Shown: positions 24,869 to 35,044, numbered from the stretch's first letter. The stretch: 64,000 bases of DNA from Demequina pelophila (GCF_000971175.1 NZ_BBLY01000004.1:120298-184297), one strand, 5' to 3'. Program-made: numbers and translations. The notes: generated by a model from the letters alone, not told the origin.

Positions 24869-25543
24869 ATGACTGCAGCATTTCGCACCATCGCAGTGGC
24901 TGTTCTCGCCGGTGTCGGCGTCGTCGTCCCCGCGGCGGCATACGCCGTGGATTACGGCGCGCCACGACCGCCGTCGCTCTCCGGCACCCTGACGTCGGCG
25001 TGCGAGGGCGACGTGCCGTACCTCTACTACGACCTGTCGCTGACGGACCCGGACGGGAACGTGACCGCGACCACCGCGACCCTCACGTTCTCGGACGGCA
25101 CGAATGCCCTCGCACCCCTCGAGGTTCCACGGGACTCGGGCCGCATCACGTGGCCCGGCTACGCGGAACAGGGCGGCGTCGCGACGGCCTGGCCGGGATA
25201 CGCCTGGGATGCGAGCGCGAACGCGTGGATTGCCGTGGGCGACGCCAACCTGGGCTGGACCCGCGAGGCGACCGTCACGGTCGAGGTCAACCCCTCGTTC
25301 ACGCAGGCCGTCACGTATCCGTCGGGCGACGCGTGCATGCCGCCGACGCAGCAGCCCACGTCCGAGGGCACCTCGGCCGTCTCTGCGAGCGCCCCGGTGG
25401 CAGCCACGCCGCTGGCGGCAACAGGCATCGAGTCCATGCCCCTCGCGGTCGGTGGCGGCGCGCTGCTGCTGGCCGGCGCCGGGTTCGTCTTCGTGGCCGC
25501 ACGCCGCGCCGGCCGGGAGCGCGCCGGCGCCGATCGTTCCTGA
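24869..25543 (+). CDS. sortase-anchored surface protein (LAATG motif)
   Basis: The 224-residue protein has a signal peptide ending AAAYA. A core domain follows with DVPYLYYDLSLTD, ITWPGYAEQGGV, AWPGYAWD and NLGWTREATVTVEVNP. It ends with LAATG, a hydrophobic helix (AVGGGALLLAGAGFVFVAA) and RRAGRER, the layout of a class E (LAxTG) sortase substrate. The core is homologous to the C-terminal domain of secreted proteins A and B. The ATG is preceded by CTGGGGGAGTC. It directly precedes the exopolysaccharide cluster. Confidence 0.82.
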   Translation: MTAAFRTIAVAVLAGVGVVVPAAAYAVDYGAPRPPSLSGTLTSACEGDVPYLYYDLSLTDPDGNVTATTATLTFSDGTNALAPLEVPRDSGRITWPGYAEQGGVATAWPGYAWDASANAWIAVGDANLGWTREATVTVEVNPSFTQAVTYPSGDACMPPTQQPTSEGTSAVSASAPVAATPLAATGIESMPLAVGGGALLLAGAGFVFVAARRAGRERAGADRS

Positions 25544-25550
25544 CGGGGGC

Positions 25551-25578
25551 GGGGCTCCCGGCTGAGCCTGGGAGCCCC
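25551..25578. terminator. terminator hairpin
   Basis: GGGGCTCCC and GGGAGCCCC pair around a 10-base loop, just after the LAATG protein and before the exopolysaccharide priming gene. Confidence 0.75.
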
Positions 25579-25620
25579 GGGCCCTCGCGTTGAGGGTTGA
25601 GAACGAGCTGGGGGGTTCAT

Positions 25621-27153
25621 ATGGTGTTGCTGGGGGTCGGTGAGCGCAGTCGCGCGTCCGCACAGTCGTGGGAGCAGGCCGTCCACACGAGGTTGGTGGT
25701 GTCGGACGTCTTCGTCGTCGCGATCATCCTGGTCGTGGCGCACGCCGTGCGCTTCGACTGGGATCCGTTCGTCCGGGCGCTCGGCCCGTCGGCGCCCGCG
25801 AGCGGGTGGATCACGGCCGCCATCGGCGTGCTGTGGCTGCTCCAACTGGGCTGGGTGCGCTCGCGCGACACCCGGATCCTGGGCACGGGCCCCGTCGAGT
25901 ACCAGCGCGTGGGCACCGCCGGCCTGCGCACCTTCGCGATCGTCGGAGTGGTCGGCTTCCTGAGCCAGTGGGACCTGAGCCGCAGCTACCTCGTGTTCGC
26001 TCTGCCCCTTGGCACCCTCGTGCTCTTCGGATACCGACGACTGTGGAGGCAATGGCTCAACGAGCAGCGGGGCCTGGGGAGGCTGCGCCGCGCGGTGGTG
26101 GTGGCGGGCCCGCGGCGTACGTGCGAGCAGATCATCCGACGGCTGGACCACGCCGAGGCGCAGGGGTACGACGTCGTGGGCGTCTGCCTCGCGGGGGAGT
26201 CCGGGGACGATGCTCCGGCCGGGTCGGGTGCCGACGACCCTGGTCGGGCGGGTGAGGCCCCCGGGCATCGGCCCCTGACCGGCGAGCTGCTCTGCGGCGT
26301 GCCGGTCCTCGGGGACATCGCCAGGGCTCCCACCCTGGCCGCCGGGCACGGCGCCGGATACGTGGTGCTCGCCGGAACCGAGCACGTGTCGCTACGCGAG
26401 GCCCGGCGCCTCGAGTGGGCGCTCGAGGAGGCCGGGGTCGGGCTCATCGTCGCGCCCACGCTGGTGGATTGCGTGGTGCCCCGTGTCGCCGTGAGCGAGG
26501 TGGTGGGGCTCCCGCTCATGCACGTCGATCCTCCGCGCTTCTCGGGGGCGAGCCGCGTGCTCAAGGGCCTCGGCGACCGGCTCGCGGCGGCTGCCGCACT
26601 GCTGCTGCTCGCCGCGCCGTTCGCCGTCATCGCCGTGGCGGTCAAGTTGTCCAGCCCGGGCCCCGTGCTCTTCCGGCAGGAGCGGGTGGGGCGTGACCAT
26701 GCCCGATTCGAGATGCTGAAGTTCCGCACCATGTTCGTCGACGCCGAGCATCGGCTCGAGGTCCTGCGCGACAGCGCTCGGGCGGAGGGCAACGAGGTCC
26801 TGTTCAAGATGCGCGATGATCCGCGGGTGACCCGCGTCGGACGGGTGCTGCGCAGGTTCTCGCTCGACGAGCTCCCCCAGCTGGTCAACGTGCTGGTGGG
26901 GGAGATGTCCATCGTGGGGCCGCGCCCGCCGCTGCCCAGCGAGGTGGAGCTGTGGGACGAGGACGTCTCGCGCCGCCAGCTGGTCAAGCCCGGCATCACC
27001 GGGCTGTGGCAGGTGAGCGGACGCTCCAACCTTCCGTGGGACGAGTCGGTCCGGCTCGACTTGCACTACACGCAGAACTGGTCGCTCGGCCTCGACATGC
27101 TCATCCTGCTGCGCACGCTGTGGGCCGTGCTGTCGGGGCGAGGGGCCTACTGA
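25621..27153 (+). CDS. polyprenyl glycosylphosphotransferase (EPS priming)
   Basis: This enzyme starts the repeat unit by moving a sugar-1-phosphate onto undecaprenyl phosphate at the membrane. The 510 residues comprise four N-terminal transmembrane helices, a CoA-binding-like domain (about 165-310), a fifth hydrophobic segment (AAAALLLLAAPFAVIAVAV), and the catalytic bac_transf domain. The last has SSPGPVLFRQERVGRD, FKMRDDPRVTRVG, LDELPQLVNVL, GEMSIVGPRPPLP and KPGITGLWQVSGR. The cytosolic linker contains a GGGACGATGC copy at 26204-26213 (GDDAPAGSGADD). A G-rich site precedes the ATG. Confidence 0.92.
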   Translation: MVLLGVGERSRASAQSWEQAVHTRLVVSDVFVVAIILVVAHAVRFDWDPFVRALGPSAPASGWITAAIGVLWLLQLGWVRSRDTRILGTGPVEYQRVGTAGLRTFAIVGVVGFLSQWDLSRSYLVFALPLGTLVLFGYRRLWRQWLNEQRGLGRLRRAVVVAGPRRTCEQIIRRLDHAEAQGYDVVGVCLAGESGDDAPAGSGADDPGRAGEAPGHRPLTGELLCGVPVLGDIARAPTLAAGHGAGYVVLAGTEHVSLREARRLEWALEEAGVGLIVAPTLVDCVVPRVAVSEVVGLPLMHVDPPRFSGASRVLKGLGDRLAAAAALLLLAAPFAVIAVAVKLSSPGPVLFRQERVGRDHARFEMLKFRTMFVDAEHRLEVLRDSARAEGNEVLFKMRDDPRVTRVGRVLRRFSLDELPQLVNVLVGEMSIVGPRPPLPSEVELWDEDVSRRQLVKPGITGLWQVSGRSNLPWDESVRLDLHYTQNWSLGLDMLILLRTLWAVLSGRGAY

Positions 27154-27421
27154 CGGGGCGGCCCGATCGTCACGAGCGCCCTGGGGTGTTCTCTCTTGCG
27201 GGCCATCGCTCGGACGGCTTCGTGGAGAAGGCGAGGGTGTAGACGCCGTCCTCGGTCACGTGGAATCGGGTCTGTGGCCGGGGAATGCCCGCCCGGCGAC
27301 AGCGCTCGCCACACCTGGCGCGTCAGGTCCTGCGCCCGCTCCGCGCGCGCACGGTCGGACGCAGGATCACGATGAAGGCTGGCAGGCGAGGGGTCGGCGG
27401 TCAAGAGGTGCCGCCGTGCGC
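27154..27421. other. spacer without recognisable gene
   Basis: These 268 bp lie between the convergent priming transferase and pyruvyltransferase genes. A weak inverted repeat (TCCTGCG…CGCAGGA around 27327-27373) is present. No frame gives a convincing product. Confidence 0.5.
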
Positions 27422-28378
27422 TCAGGGGACCGGGCAGTCGACGAGTGTCTTGAACTCGCGAACCCAGGCGGTGCGCGCGTCGTCGCGCAGCTCGAGCACC
27501 GAGTGGCCGCGACCGCGCAGCAGGCGCCGGAGTGCGCTGTGCCAGAAGGTGCGCGGCACCACCGCGATGCCCGTGTCGCGCGCAATCTCGGCTGCACGAT
27601 TGTCGATGGCCACAATGAGCGCAGGGCTGGACAGCTGCGCCGCGCGCATCCCTGCGTGGAGTCGCGTGCCCACGTAGTCCCGGCCGCGGACCGCATCCTC
27701 GAACGACTGGACGCCCATCTCGAGAACCTCGAAGTTGCGCCCGAGTCGCAGCTTCTCGATGTACGAGCGGTCGCGAGTTCCCTGGGGCCACACGAGCACC
27801 TTCGAGTAGTGCCGCGCCAGTGCCGCCATCATCAGGCGGTCCTGCACCGGCGAGGGGCGGTAGTCCGTCACGGTCGCCACGCACTCCTTCCCCGCGCCCG
27901 GGTGCGGCTGGTCTCGTCCCAACGACCACATGGTCGGGCAGTTCGTGTTGACCGCCGCGATGCCCTGGGACTGGAGCATCTGCGCCGAGTGATCGTCGCG
28001 CACGGACACCGGCAGTCCGGCGAAGGCCAGCCTCCGCACGGAGTCGGCGCCGTCGCTCGAGAACTCAGGCTCGTACTGCCACCAGCCGACCCCCAGGAAG
28101 ACGACCTTCCCCTCGAGTGCCCGCTGTTCCGGCTCGCTGAGCTGCCACTGCCGGTGGCGGCCGATCGACGAGGAGAGAACATTCGTGCCGGTGAACACGA
28201 GAATCTCCGCCGCGGTCGCCACCTCGAGCTCCTCAGGGCTCATGGGCCGGTGGGTGGGCAGCCGCGGGGCCGAACGCAGTTCGGGAATCTCCCGCAGGAT
28301 CGAGTCGACGATGATCTGGTCACCTGCGTTGTTCGAGTCCAGTGACGTGTCCAGCAGAGCAACGGACCGCATTGTCAT
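27422..28378 (-). CDS. polysaccharide pyruvyl transferase family protein
   Basis: The 318-residue enzyme resembles PF04230 ketal pyruvyl transferases, which add pyruvate from phosphoenolpyruvate to polysaccharide sugars. It has the opening DTSLDSNNAGDQIIVDSI, central FTGTNVLSS and VFLGVGWWQYEP, and the diagnostic DYVGTRLHAGMRAAQ near residue 230. It follows the flippase gene in the same orientation by 13 bp. The transferred group and acceptor are inferred from the family. Confidence 0.85.
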   Translation of the reverse strand: MTMRSVALLDTSLDSNNAGDQIIVDSILREIPELRSAPRLPTHRPMSPEELEVATAAEILVFTGTNVLSSSIGRHRQWQLSEPEQRALEGKVVFLGVGWWQYEPEFSSDGADSVRRLAFAGLPVSVRDDHSAQMLQSQGIAAVNTNCPTMWSLGRDQPHPGAGKECVATVTDYRPSPVQDRLMMAALARHYSKVLVWPQGTRDRSYIEKLRLGRNFEVLEMGVQSFEDAVRGRDYVGTRLHAGMRAAQLSSPALIVAIDNRAAEIARDTGIAVVPRTFWHSALRRLLRGRGHSVLELRDDARTAWVREFKTLVDCPVP

Positions 28379-28390
28379 GCACCTCCCTGT

Positions 28391-29839
28391 CTATTTCGGC
28401 CTGGATAGCAGGCCGTATCTCATTGCGACTTGGTATGGGGGCAGCCTGCGTCGGGTGAGCCAGGCCGCGCCCGCTGCGAGAAGAAGCACCGCGCACGCGA
28501 GGGCGAACCGCACGCCGGGCGCCGCATCGTGGCCGGCCGCCGTGACGGACGCGACGCCGCCCCAGACCACCAGCGCGACCGCGCCGGCGCCCCAATACGA
28601 CCTCGCGAGCGTCTTCGAGTCGAGATACCCGCGCTTGGCGGCGGCAGCCGTGTAGATCCCGTGTTGGATCACGATGCTCAACGGAGGGCCCACCAGCAGC
28701 ACCCACCACGTGCCCGTCCACGCGGACACCCCCGACGTGACCGCCACGATGACGAGCACGGTTGTCTGCCCGGTCCACAGCACCGTGAACCACCCGAGCG
28801 CCTCGAGAGCCGTGGACAGCACCACGTTCACCAGCTGCATGGCGGAGTACAGGACCAGCACCTGCGCGATGACGACGGCGAGCTCCCAGCCGCCGCCGAA
28901 GAGAACAGGAACGACGACGGGCAGCGTGCCGATCAACCACGCTCCCGCGGGCAGCACGAGCCAGGCGAGCATCCCCAGCAGGTCGGTCCACACGCGGCGC
29001 GCGCGCCTGTTGTCGTCGATGTCGTGCCGGAACTCCGGATAGAGCGCCTGCTGAAATGCGGTGAGAACCTGTTGCAGCGGCACGCTGGAGACCACTTCCG
29101 CCCGGTTCCACTGTCCGAGCAGTGATGCGCCGAAGGTGCTGCTTCCGACGATCTTGGGCAGGACTCCGGATGCGTACGAGATGACCTTCGACACGGTCAC
29201 GCGGTTGCTGAACCCGATGTCTCGTCGGAAGTGGCGAAGATCCGGTCGTCCGAAGAGGTGCCGGCGCTCCGAGACGGCGGCGCCGATGGCGATGATCCAC
29301 TGCGTGGTGATCTGGGCGACGAGCAGGCTGTCCGCAGTCCGGTAGTGCGCGACGACCACGGCGCCGACCGCAAGCCCACACACGCCGGCGCCGGCAGTCA
29401 GCACCGCGAGGCGGCGGAATCTGCCGGCGCGACGAGCGAGGGCCATCGCGACGGCGGAGAAGGGAAGGACCACGACGATGGCTGCCGTGGTGCGAATGGG
29501 GGGCACCGCGTCGGCGATTCCCCACACCGCCGCGGCGGCGGGCGCTCCGACGAGCAGCGTCGCCATCGCGACGAGGCCCAGCCCGCCGGAGGCGAGCGCG
29601 ACGGCTCGCACGCGCCCCGCGTCGATCTCTGCCATGCGGCTCATGACCGGCGCCAGTCCACCGGTGGCGAGCAGAGCGACCAGTGCCATCGTCGCCAAGG
29701 CGGCGCCGTAGGCGCCAAAGCCCTCGGGCGACACGATCCTGGACGTCAACGCCGCGTAGCCGAACTGGAAGACGACGACGATCGCTTGGGCGCCGTAGAG
29801 CCAGGCCGCGCCCGCAGCAACCGTACGTGACGTGCTCAC
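28391..29839 (-). CDS. polysaccharide flippase (Wzx/MATE-like)
   Basis: The integral membrane protein of about 482 residues has 12 or more hydrophobic segments and the polysaccharide-biosynthesis opening (AAGAAWLYGAQAIVVVFQFG, SPEGFGAYGAA). It would flip lipid-linked repeat units across the membrane. I chose the GTG at 29839 with an upstream GGAGG. Longer starts (29941, 29968) add a basic non-conserved extension. Base composition in this and the adjacent gene is visibly less GC-biased than in flanking core genes. Confidence 0.85.
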   Translation of the reverse strand: MSTSRTVAAGAAWLYGAQAIVVVFQFGYAALTSRIVSPEGFGAYGAALATMALVALLATGGLAPVMSRMAEIDAGRVRAVALASGGLGLVAMATLLVGAPAAAAVWGIADAVPPIRTTAAIVVVLPFSAVAMALARRAGRFRRLAVLTAGAGVCGLAVGAVVVAHYRTADSLLVAQITTQWIIAIGAAVSERRHLFGRPDLRHFRRDIGFSNRVTVSKVISYASGVLPKIVGSSTFGASLLGQWNRAEVVSSVPLQQVLTAFQQALYPEFRHDIDDNRRARRVWTDLLGMLAWLVLPAGAWLIGTLPVVVPVLFGGGWELAVVIAQVLVLYSAMQLVNVVLSTALEALGWFTVLWTGQTTVLVIVAVTSGVSAWTGTWWVLLVGPPLSIVIQHGIYTAAAAKRGYLDSKTLARSYWGAGAVALVVWGGVASVTAAGHDAAPGVRFALACAVLLLAAGAAWLTRRRLPPYQVAMRYGLLSRPK

Positions 29840-30027
29840 CTCAGCCCCAGCCTCCAATGCTCCCCATGTGGTCGCGAGGTCGACCCGCACAAAGCCGGTG
29901 GGTGTGGTCGGCGCTCGTCGGCCACGTGAACCCGGCACCATCTCATACCAGGTGGGAGGTCTAGGCAACCCCCTGCGTCGCGCGCTAGCATCGGCCGCAG
30001 ACGAGGGAGCCGAGGGGAACCAGGCTT

Positions 30028-30627
30028 ATGGGTGCAGTGCAACGGCTGCGCAGGATCGGCAGCACGCTTCAGTGGCAGAGGGTGGCGCGCAAGCACCGGC
30101 TGGCGGTCGGTGACGACGCGGTCATCCTGGGCGTTCCCATCGTCTCGACCGTGGCGCCGGCGAGCATTGCGCTGGGCGACCGGGTCGTGCTGTGCAGCGA
30201 TGCCCGGCAGACCGCTCTCGGCGTGTCCCGCCCCGTCATCCTGCGCACCATCACGGAAGCCGGGACGATCCGCATCGGCAACGACACCGGGATGAGCGGC
30301 ACCACGGTGGTCGCCGCGGTGTCCGTGACGATCGGCGATCGCTGTCTCTTCGGCGCCGACGTCATGGTGGCGGACACGGACTTCCATGTGGTCGATCACC
30401 TCGACCGCAGGTACCTCGGCACGCCCTCCGGTGCGCCGTCCGATGCGGTCGCCATCGGTGACGACGTCTTCATCGGTGCGCGGGCGATCGTCCTCAAGGG
30501 CGTGAGCATCGGCGCCGGTGCCGTCGTCGGCGCGGGCGCCGTTGTCACCCAGGACGTGCCGGAGAGGGCCATCGTGGCAGGGAACCCGGCTCGGGTGATT
30601 CGGAGCGTCCGCGAGCCGGCGCTGTGA
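30028..30627 (+). CDS. hexapeptide-repeat acyltransferase
   Basis: The 199-residue left-handed beta-helix enzyme has repeats such as [31 protein letters not shown] and [20 protein letters not shown], ending [15 protein letters not shown]. It belongs to the WbbJ/NodL-like O-acetyltransferases and probably acetylates a sugar of the exopolysaccharide. The stop overlaps the next GTG. Confidence 0.88.
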   Translation: MGAVQRLRRIGSTLQWQRVARKHRLAVGDDAVILGVPIVSTVAPASIALGDRVVLCSDARQTALGVSRPVILRTITEAGTIRIGNDTGMSGTTVVAAVSVTIGDRCLFGADVMVADTDFHVVDHLDRRYLGTPSGAPSDAVAIGDDVFIGARAIVLKGVSIGAGAVVGAGAVVTQDVPERAIVAGNPARVIRSVREPAL

Positions 30628-31808
30628 GGATCGGGCTGGCAGGGCCCTGCGCACTCGACCTGATCGACCAGGACCTCCCGCCCGACCTGCGTGAGCTGGA
30701 GGTCTACTCGTTTCCGCTGCTGGCCAGGCTCGCCAATCTGTATCTGGAACGCGGACACGGGGTCGACCTGTTCGTGACGGCGTTCGACCTGGAGACCCCG
30801 CGCGTGGTCGAGGTCTCGGATGCCCTGACCGTGCATGTGGGGCGGCGGCGGCGGAGGGCTCGCGACCGTGCGCTGGACGTGTTCCGCGTCGAGCGGAGCG
30901 ACCTGGGGCGGCTCATGCGTGCGTCGTCCGCAGACGTGTTGCACGCGCACTGGCTCTACGAGTTCGCCGCCGCGGGCCTCTCCGCCGGGTTGCCGATCGT
31001 CGTGACGGGCCACGACGACCCGTGGACGCTGATTCGGCACTACAGGCATCCCTACTGGTGGATCCGAGCGGTGCTCGGGATGAGCGTCCTCTGGCGCGCA
31101 CCCCACGTGACCGCGGTGGCGCCGTCGTTGGCTCGCGCGTACCGGATCCTGACCGTCGGGGCGCGGAGCGCCGCGGTCATCCCCAACGGGATCGAACTTC
31201 CCGATGGAGCGCACGGTGAGGTGCCGGCCGCCCCCGCGAGGTTTGCGCTCATTCTCAACGGCTTCGACGAGCGCAAGAACGGCAAGGCCGCGATTGCCGC
31301 GTTCGCCCAGGCTCGCCGACACCTGCCCGACGCCACCCTCGCCGCGATCGGCACCGGCTACGGCCCCGGAGAGTCGGCGGAGCTCTGGGCGCAGGAGAAG
31401 GGGTTCGCTGAGGGCGTCGCCTTCTTGGGGCGGTTGCCGCACCAGGACATCCGCCGGATTCTTGCCGGCGGCCTCACGGCACTGGTCCACCCGAGCAACT
31501 GGGAAGCGTGCTCGATGGCGATCCTCGAGGCGCTGTCCTTCGGAGTGCCGGTGATCGGCGGAGAGGCCAGCGGCGGCGTCGCCTACACGCTGGATGGGGG
31601 GCGCGCCGGGCTGCTGGTGAACGTGAAGCGCCCCGACGAGATCGCTGGGGCGATGGTGAGGATCGCGCGGTCTCCCGAACTCGGTGCCGAACTCGCGCGA
31701 GGCGGGCGCGCTGCCTGCGCGACGACGTTCAGCGAGGAGAGCGTCGTCGACCAGTACGAGCAGGTGCTCGGGGACGCGATGCGCGCTCACCGCGAGGCAA
31801 GCCGATGA
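30624..31808 (+). CDS. glycosyltransferase family 4
   Basis: The 394-residue GT-B glycosyltransferase has the N-terminal acceptor domain ([21 protein letters not shown]). The C-terminal donor domain has [41 protein letters not shown] and the E-x7-E region [25 protein letters not shown]. It starts with a GTG overlapping the acyltransferase stop, and its own stop overlaps the polymerase ATG. Confidence 0.9.
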   Translation: MRIGLAGPCALDLIDQDLPPDLRELEVYSFPLLARLANLYLERGHGVDLFVTAFDLETPRVVEVSDALTVHVGRRRRRARDRALDVFRVERSDLGRLMRASSADVLHAHWLYEFAAAGLSAGLPIVVTGHDDPWTLIRHYRHPYWWIRAVLGMSVLWRAPHVTAVAPSLARAYRILTVGARSAAVIPNGIELPDGAHGEVPAAPARFALILNGFDERKNGKAAIAAFAQARRHLPDATLAAIGTGYGPGESAELWAQEKGFAEGVAFLGRLPHQDIRRILAGGLTALVHPSNWEACSMAILEALSFGVPVIGGEASGGVAYTLDGGRAGLLVNVKRPDEIAGAMVRIARSPELGAELARGGRAACATTFSEESVVDQYEQVLGDAMRAHREASR

Positions 31809-33145
31809 TCGACCTTGTGGTCTGGGCGGGGCTGCTGCTCGTCGGCTCCGGGGCTGTCTGTGCCCTCGGGTACGGGATCGCGCGGCGTCCCCGCCTGGGC
31901 ATGGCGCTGATGGCCCTGCTCATCGCGCTCGACTACCAGTTCCAGAACTGGCCTCCGCTGCTGTCGCTCGGCGGCATCGCGATTTCTGTGGTCGATGTCA
32001 CGGCCGCGACTCTGCTGCTCGCCGCGATGCTGGGCGGTCGCGGGTCGTTGGGTGCGCGCATTCCACCCTTCACCAGGCTGGCCATCGCGGGCATCATCAC
32101 GATGGTGCTCCTGAGCCTCGTGCTGGGTGTGACGACCTACGGACTCGGGCCGGCGGCGAACGATGCGCGGGGTTGGGTGTACATCGTGGTCATCGGGTTC
32201 TGGACGTATCGAGTGAGCTGCGGCAACCCCGACTGGCGGCTGGAATGGGAGAACTGGCTGCTCTGGCCCGCCGCCGCGGTGGCCGTCGTCGGGCTGTCGA
32301 ATATCGCCATGCATGGGCTCGGGTCCGCCTCGACTCAGACGCGAGACGCCTATGGCGAGGTGATCGCGGCGGGTCGACCCCTGACCTCGCATCAAGCCAT
32401 CTTCCTGGCGATCGGGGCGGTGGTCCTGATCGAGCGCTGGCGCGTGTCGAAGGGGAACTGGCGCCTGGCCGGCGCGCTCGTCCTCGGTGTGATGCTCGTG
32501 TTGGCACAGCACAGATCGGTGTGGGTGGCGGCCGCCGCGATGGGCCTGATCGTCGTCCTTCGCTCGCTCGGCAGGCGTCCTCTGGAAACGGCCGCGGCCC
32601 TCATCGCGGTCGCCTCCGCCGCGGCGCTGTCGTGGAGGCTCATCCTCCAGACCAGCCTCGGGAGTCTGCTCGACGTGTCGGCGTCGGACACTCGGACCTA
32701 CGAGGGGCGGCAATACGACTGGCAGTATCTGATGGCGGAGCGCGCGGCGGACCCCGTGTTCGTCCAGCTGGTGGGCCAGCCCTTCGGGACGTCATGGGAG
32801 CGGCCGCTGGAATCCGGCGGGGTCGTGACCTACGCGCCGCACAACTGGTACGTCTCGACCGGGCTCCAACTCGGGGCTCTGGGCGCGGCGGCCCTCGTGC
32901 TGATCATCGGCGGAGCCGTGGTGCGGGCCATGCGTGCGGACGCTCCCCTGCCCGCGTTTCCCGTGCTTCTTGGCCTCACCGCGTTCTTCTGGACGTACAA
33001 CATGAAGTGGTTCACGACGCCGGTGCTGGTGTGGGCCGTCCTGGTGACGCTCAAGCCCGCGGGCGACGGCGGGGATCCACCTCGTCGCGGCATCGCGCGG
33101 GGCCGTCGCACGCGCTCACCCCGCGCCGCTCGACCTACACGATAG
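31805..33145 (+). CDS. O-antigen ligase/polymerase-like membrane protein
   Basis: The protein of about 446 residues has roughly 11 transmembrane segments, a large extracytoplasmic loop (YEGRQYDWQYLMAERAADP, GVVTYAPHNWYVSTGLQLG) and QHRSVWVAA. These are typical of Wzy polymerases and WaaL ligases. The H-N in APHNWY resembles the conserved loop histidine. It would polymerise the repeat units flipped by the protein encoded at 28391-29839. The Arg-rich C-terminus is cytosolic. Confidence 0.85.
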   Translation: MIDLVVWAGLLLVGSGAVCALGYGIARRPRLGMALMALLIALDYQFQNWPPLLSLGGIAISVVDVTAATLLLAAMLGGRGSLGARIPPFTRLAIAGIITMVLLSLVLGVTTYGLGPAANDARGWVYIVVIGFWTYRVSCGNPDWRLEWENWLLWPAAAVAVVGLSNIAMHGLGSASTQTRDAYGEVIAAGRPLTSHQAIFLAIGAVVLIERWRVSKGNWRLAGALVLGVMLVLAQHRSVWVAAAAMGLIVVLRSLGRRPLETAAALIAVASAAALSWRLILQTSLGSLLDVSASDTRTYEGRQYDWQYLMAERAADPVFVQLVGQPFGTSWERPLESGGVVTYAPHNWYVSTGLQLGALGAAALVLIIGGAVVRAMRADAPLPAFPVLLGLTAFFWTYNMKWFTTPVLVWAVLVTLKPAGDGGDPPRRGIARGRRTRSPRAARPTR

Positions 33146-33156
33146 GGAGTCTGGAA

Positions 33157-34260
33157 TTGGCTGGCAGAAGAATTCTATTCGTGGCGAACGAGGTGCCCGG
33201 CGCGTTGCAGGCGACCACGCGACGTGTCCTGGATGGCCTACGCCACGCCGGCACCATCGATGACTACCGGGTGCTGAGTCCGGGGCTGGTCAGGGCCGGT
33301 TCGCCCGAGGCGGGTGAGGCCGCCGTCGACGACGAAGTCGCGAGCGCATCGACGTGGCGGCGCGACGTGACCCTCATGTACCACCCGAGCGCGTGGAGGC
33401 TCTCGGCGCCTGCACTGACCCGGCTCCTACGATCTGAGGGCGGCGTGTGGGTCTACTACGAGGGCGACCCGTATGGACTGGTGCGGCACGGACTGCCGTG
33501 GGTCGCCCAGCGGGTGGGCCGGCGCGCGTCGATCGTCTTCACCGTGGGCACCGGTGCCTTCAGGCGCAACTTCACGCGCGCGGGGGCGCGCGACGTTCGC
33601 TGGGTTCCGAGCGCATTCGACTATGTTCACGTGGGTCCCGAGCCCAGCCCCCCCGTGAGTCGGACCGTCGACTTCGTCATGATCGCGAACCGGCACATGC
33701 CCCGGACGCCGCTGCGCCTGCTGCCCGGCGCGCGGCAGCGCGCGCAGTTCGTCGAACTGATGACCAGCGAGTTCGGCGACACATTCCAGGTCTGGGGGCG
33801 CGGCTGGACCGGGCCGTCGGCACAGGGCTCGCTCGACTATTCGCGTCAGGCCAGCGCGGTGCAGTCGGCGTGGTTCTCGGTGAACTGGGACCACTTCCCC
33901 CAGGAGCCCCGGTACTTCTCGAACCGTCTGCCGATAGCGCTCGCAACCGGGTCGTTTCACCTCACCACCGCCCATCCGGGATACGCGGCGCTGTTCGAAG
34001 GGGTCGCAGGTATCGACTTCGCGGACACGCCGCGTGGGCTGGTGGAGACGGCGCGTCGACTGAGGACTCGGCTGTCGGATGCCGAGATCTCCGAAGCCAT
34101 CGAGTCGGGCAAGCGGTGGGCGTACGACCACCTGCGTGCCGAGCGGCCGATCGCGCAGTTCCTGAGGGCCGGGGGGATCGACGTGTCGGATGATGAGGCG
34201 ATCGCCGCGAGCGAAGAAGCGCACGGAAGGTGGCTCCGCGAGGGGTCGATCGGTGTCTGA
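33157..34260 (+). CDS. CgeB-like glycosyltransferase
   Basis: The protein of about 367 residues has RRILFVANEVPGALQ at the start, VWVYYEGDPYGLV in the middle, and a C-terminal half with WDHFPQEPRYFSNRLPIALATGSFHLTT. This resembles the Glyco_trans_1_2 (PF13524) group. Reading begins best at TTG 33157, with GGGAG 8 nt upstream; no ATG is in frame nearby, and a GTG at 33181 is the alternative. The start region is unusually AT-rich for the window. Confidence 0.75.
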   Translation: MAGRRILFVANEVPGALQATTRRVLDGLRHAGTIDDYRVLSPGLVRAGSPEAGEAAVDDEVASASTWRRDVTLMYHPSAWRLSAPALTRLLRSEGGVWVYYEGDPYGLVRHGLPWVAQRVGRRASIVFTVGTGAFRRNFTRAGARDVRWVPSAFDYVHVGPEPSPPVSRTVDFVMIANRHMPRTPLRLLPGARQRAQFVELMTSEFGDTFQVWGRGWTGPSAQGSLDYSRQASAVQSAWFSVNWDHFPQEPRYFSNRLPIALATGSFHLTTAHPGYAALFEGVAGIDFADTPRGLVETARRLRTRLSDAEISEAIESGKRWAYDHLRAERPIAQFLRAGGIDVSDDEAIAASEEAHGRWLREGSIGV

Positions 34261-34504
34261 GGCGACGTTCGGCCCTCTCCCGACTGCGACCAAGGTCCTG
34301 TACAGTCGAGACTGGCGATGCTGGGGGGCGGGCCTGGTCGCGGTCCTCCCTGAGGGGGAGGGGCCGTGCCGTGAGTGATCCCACCGATGCCTCTCTCCCG
34401 CCCGCGCGGCGGGCGGGGCCGTTGCTCCGCGGGCATGGCGCCTTCGGCGCCCGCGCCGGCGCGGACGCCGCGGTGCAGTGCGACGCGCAGGGAGCCCTCT
34501 CCTC

Positions 34505-35044
34505 GTGAAGGCCTGGCTCTACAGGAGGCTCGCGGTGCGCGGCCCAGTGGCCGTGGGCGAGCGATTCCACGTGGGTCCCGGCACGCGCATCTGGGCCCCG
34601 CGCCGCCTGAGCATCGGCGACGACGTCTACATCGGCAAGTTCGGCACCATCGAGGTCGATGGCGAGATCGGCGACGGAGTCCTGATCGCGAACAACGTCG
34701 GAATCGTGGGGCGCCGGGATCACGACCAGCATGAGATCGGTCGGGCGATGTCCCTGAGCACATGGGTGGGCGACGACCCCGATCGACTCTCGGACCCGGT
34801 GATGGTCGGCAGCGACGTGTGGATCGGGTATGGCGCGGTGGTGCTCTCCGGCGTGTCGGTGGGGAGGTGCTCCGTCATCGCCGCGGGTGCGGTGGTGGCG
34901 AGCGACGTGCCGGAGAACTCGATCGTGGCGGGCGTTCCCGGGCGCGTGGTCGGGCGGCGCTTCGACCCGGAGGCCTTCGAACGGCACGTCGCGGCACTGG
35001 AGGCGCAGGGCATGCGGATGCACGTCGGAGCCGGGCGGCCATGA
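34505..35044 (+). CDS. hexapeptide-repeat acetyltransferase
   Basis: The 179-residue beta-helix acyltransferase has IGDDVYIGKFGTIEVDGEIG, VLIANNVGIVGRRDHD, VGSDVWIGYGAVVLSGVSVG and VPENSIVAGVPGRVVGRRFD. The catalytic His is probably in the RRDHDQHE loop. It starts at a GTG after a 244-bp spacer that has TACAGT at 34301 and a G-rich leader, so it may head a new transcription unit. Its stop overlaps the next ATG. Confidence 0.87.
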   Translation: MKAWLYRRLAVRGPVAVGERFHVGPGTRIWAPRRLSIGDDVYIGKFGTIEVDGEIGDGVLIANNVGIVGRRDHDQHEIGRAMSLSTWVGDDPDRLSDPVMVGSDVWIGYGAVVLSGVSVGRCSVIAAGAVVASDVPENSIVAGVPGRVVGRRFDPEAFERHVAALEAQGMRMHVGAGRP

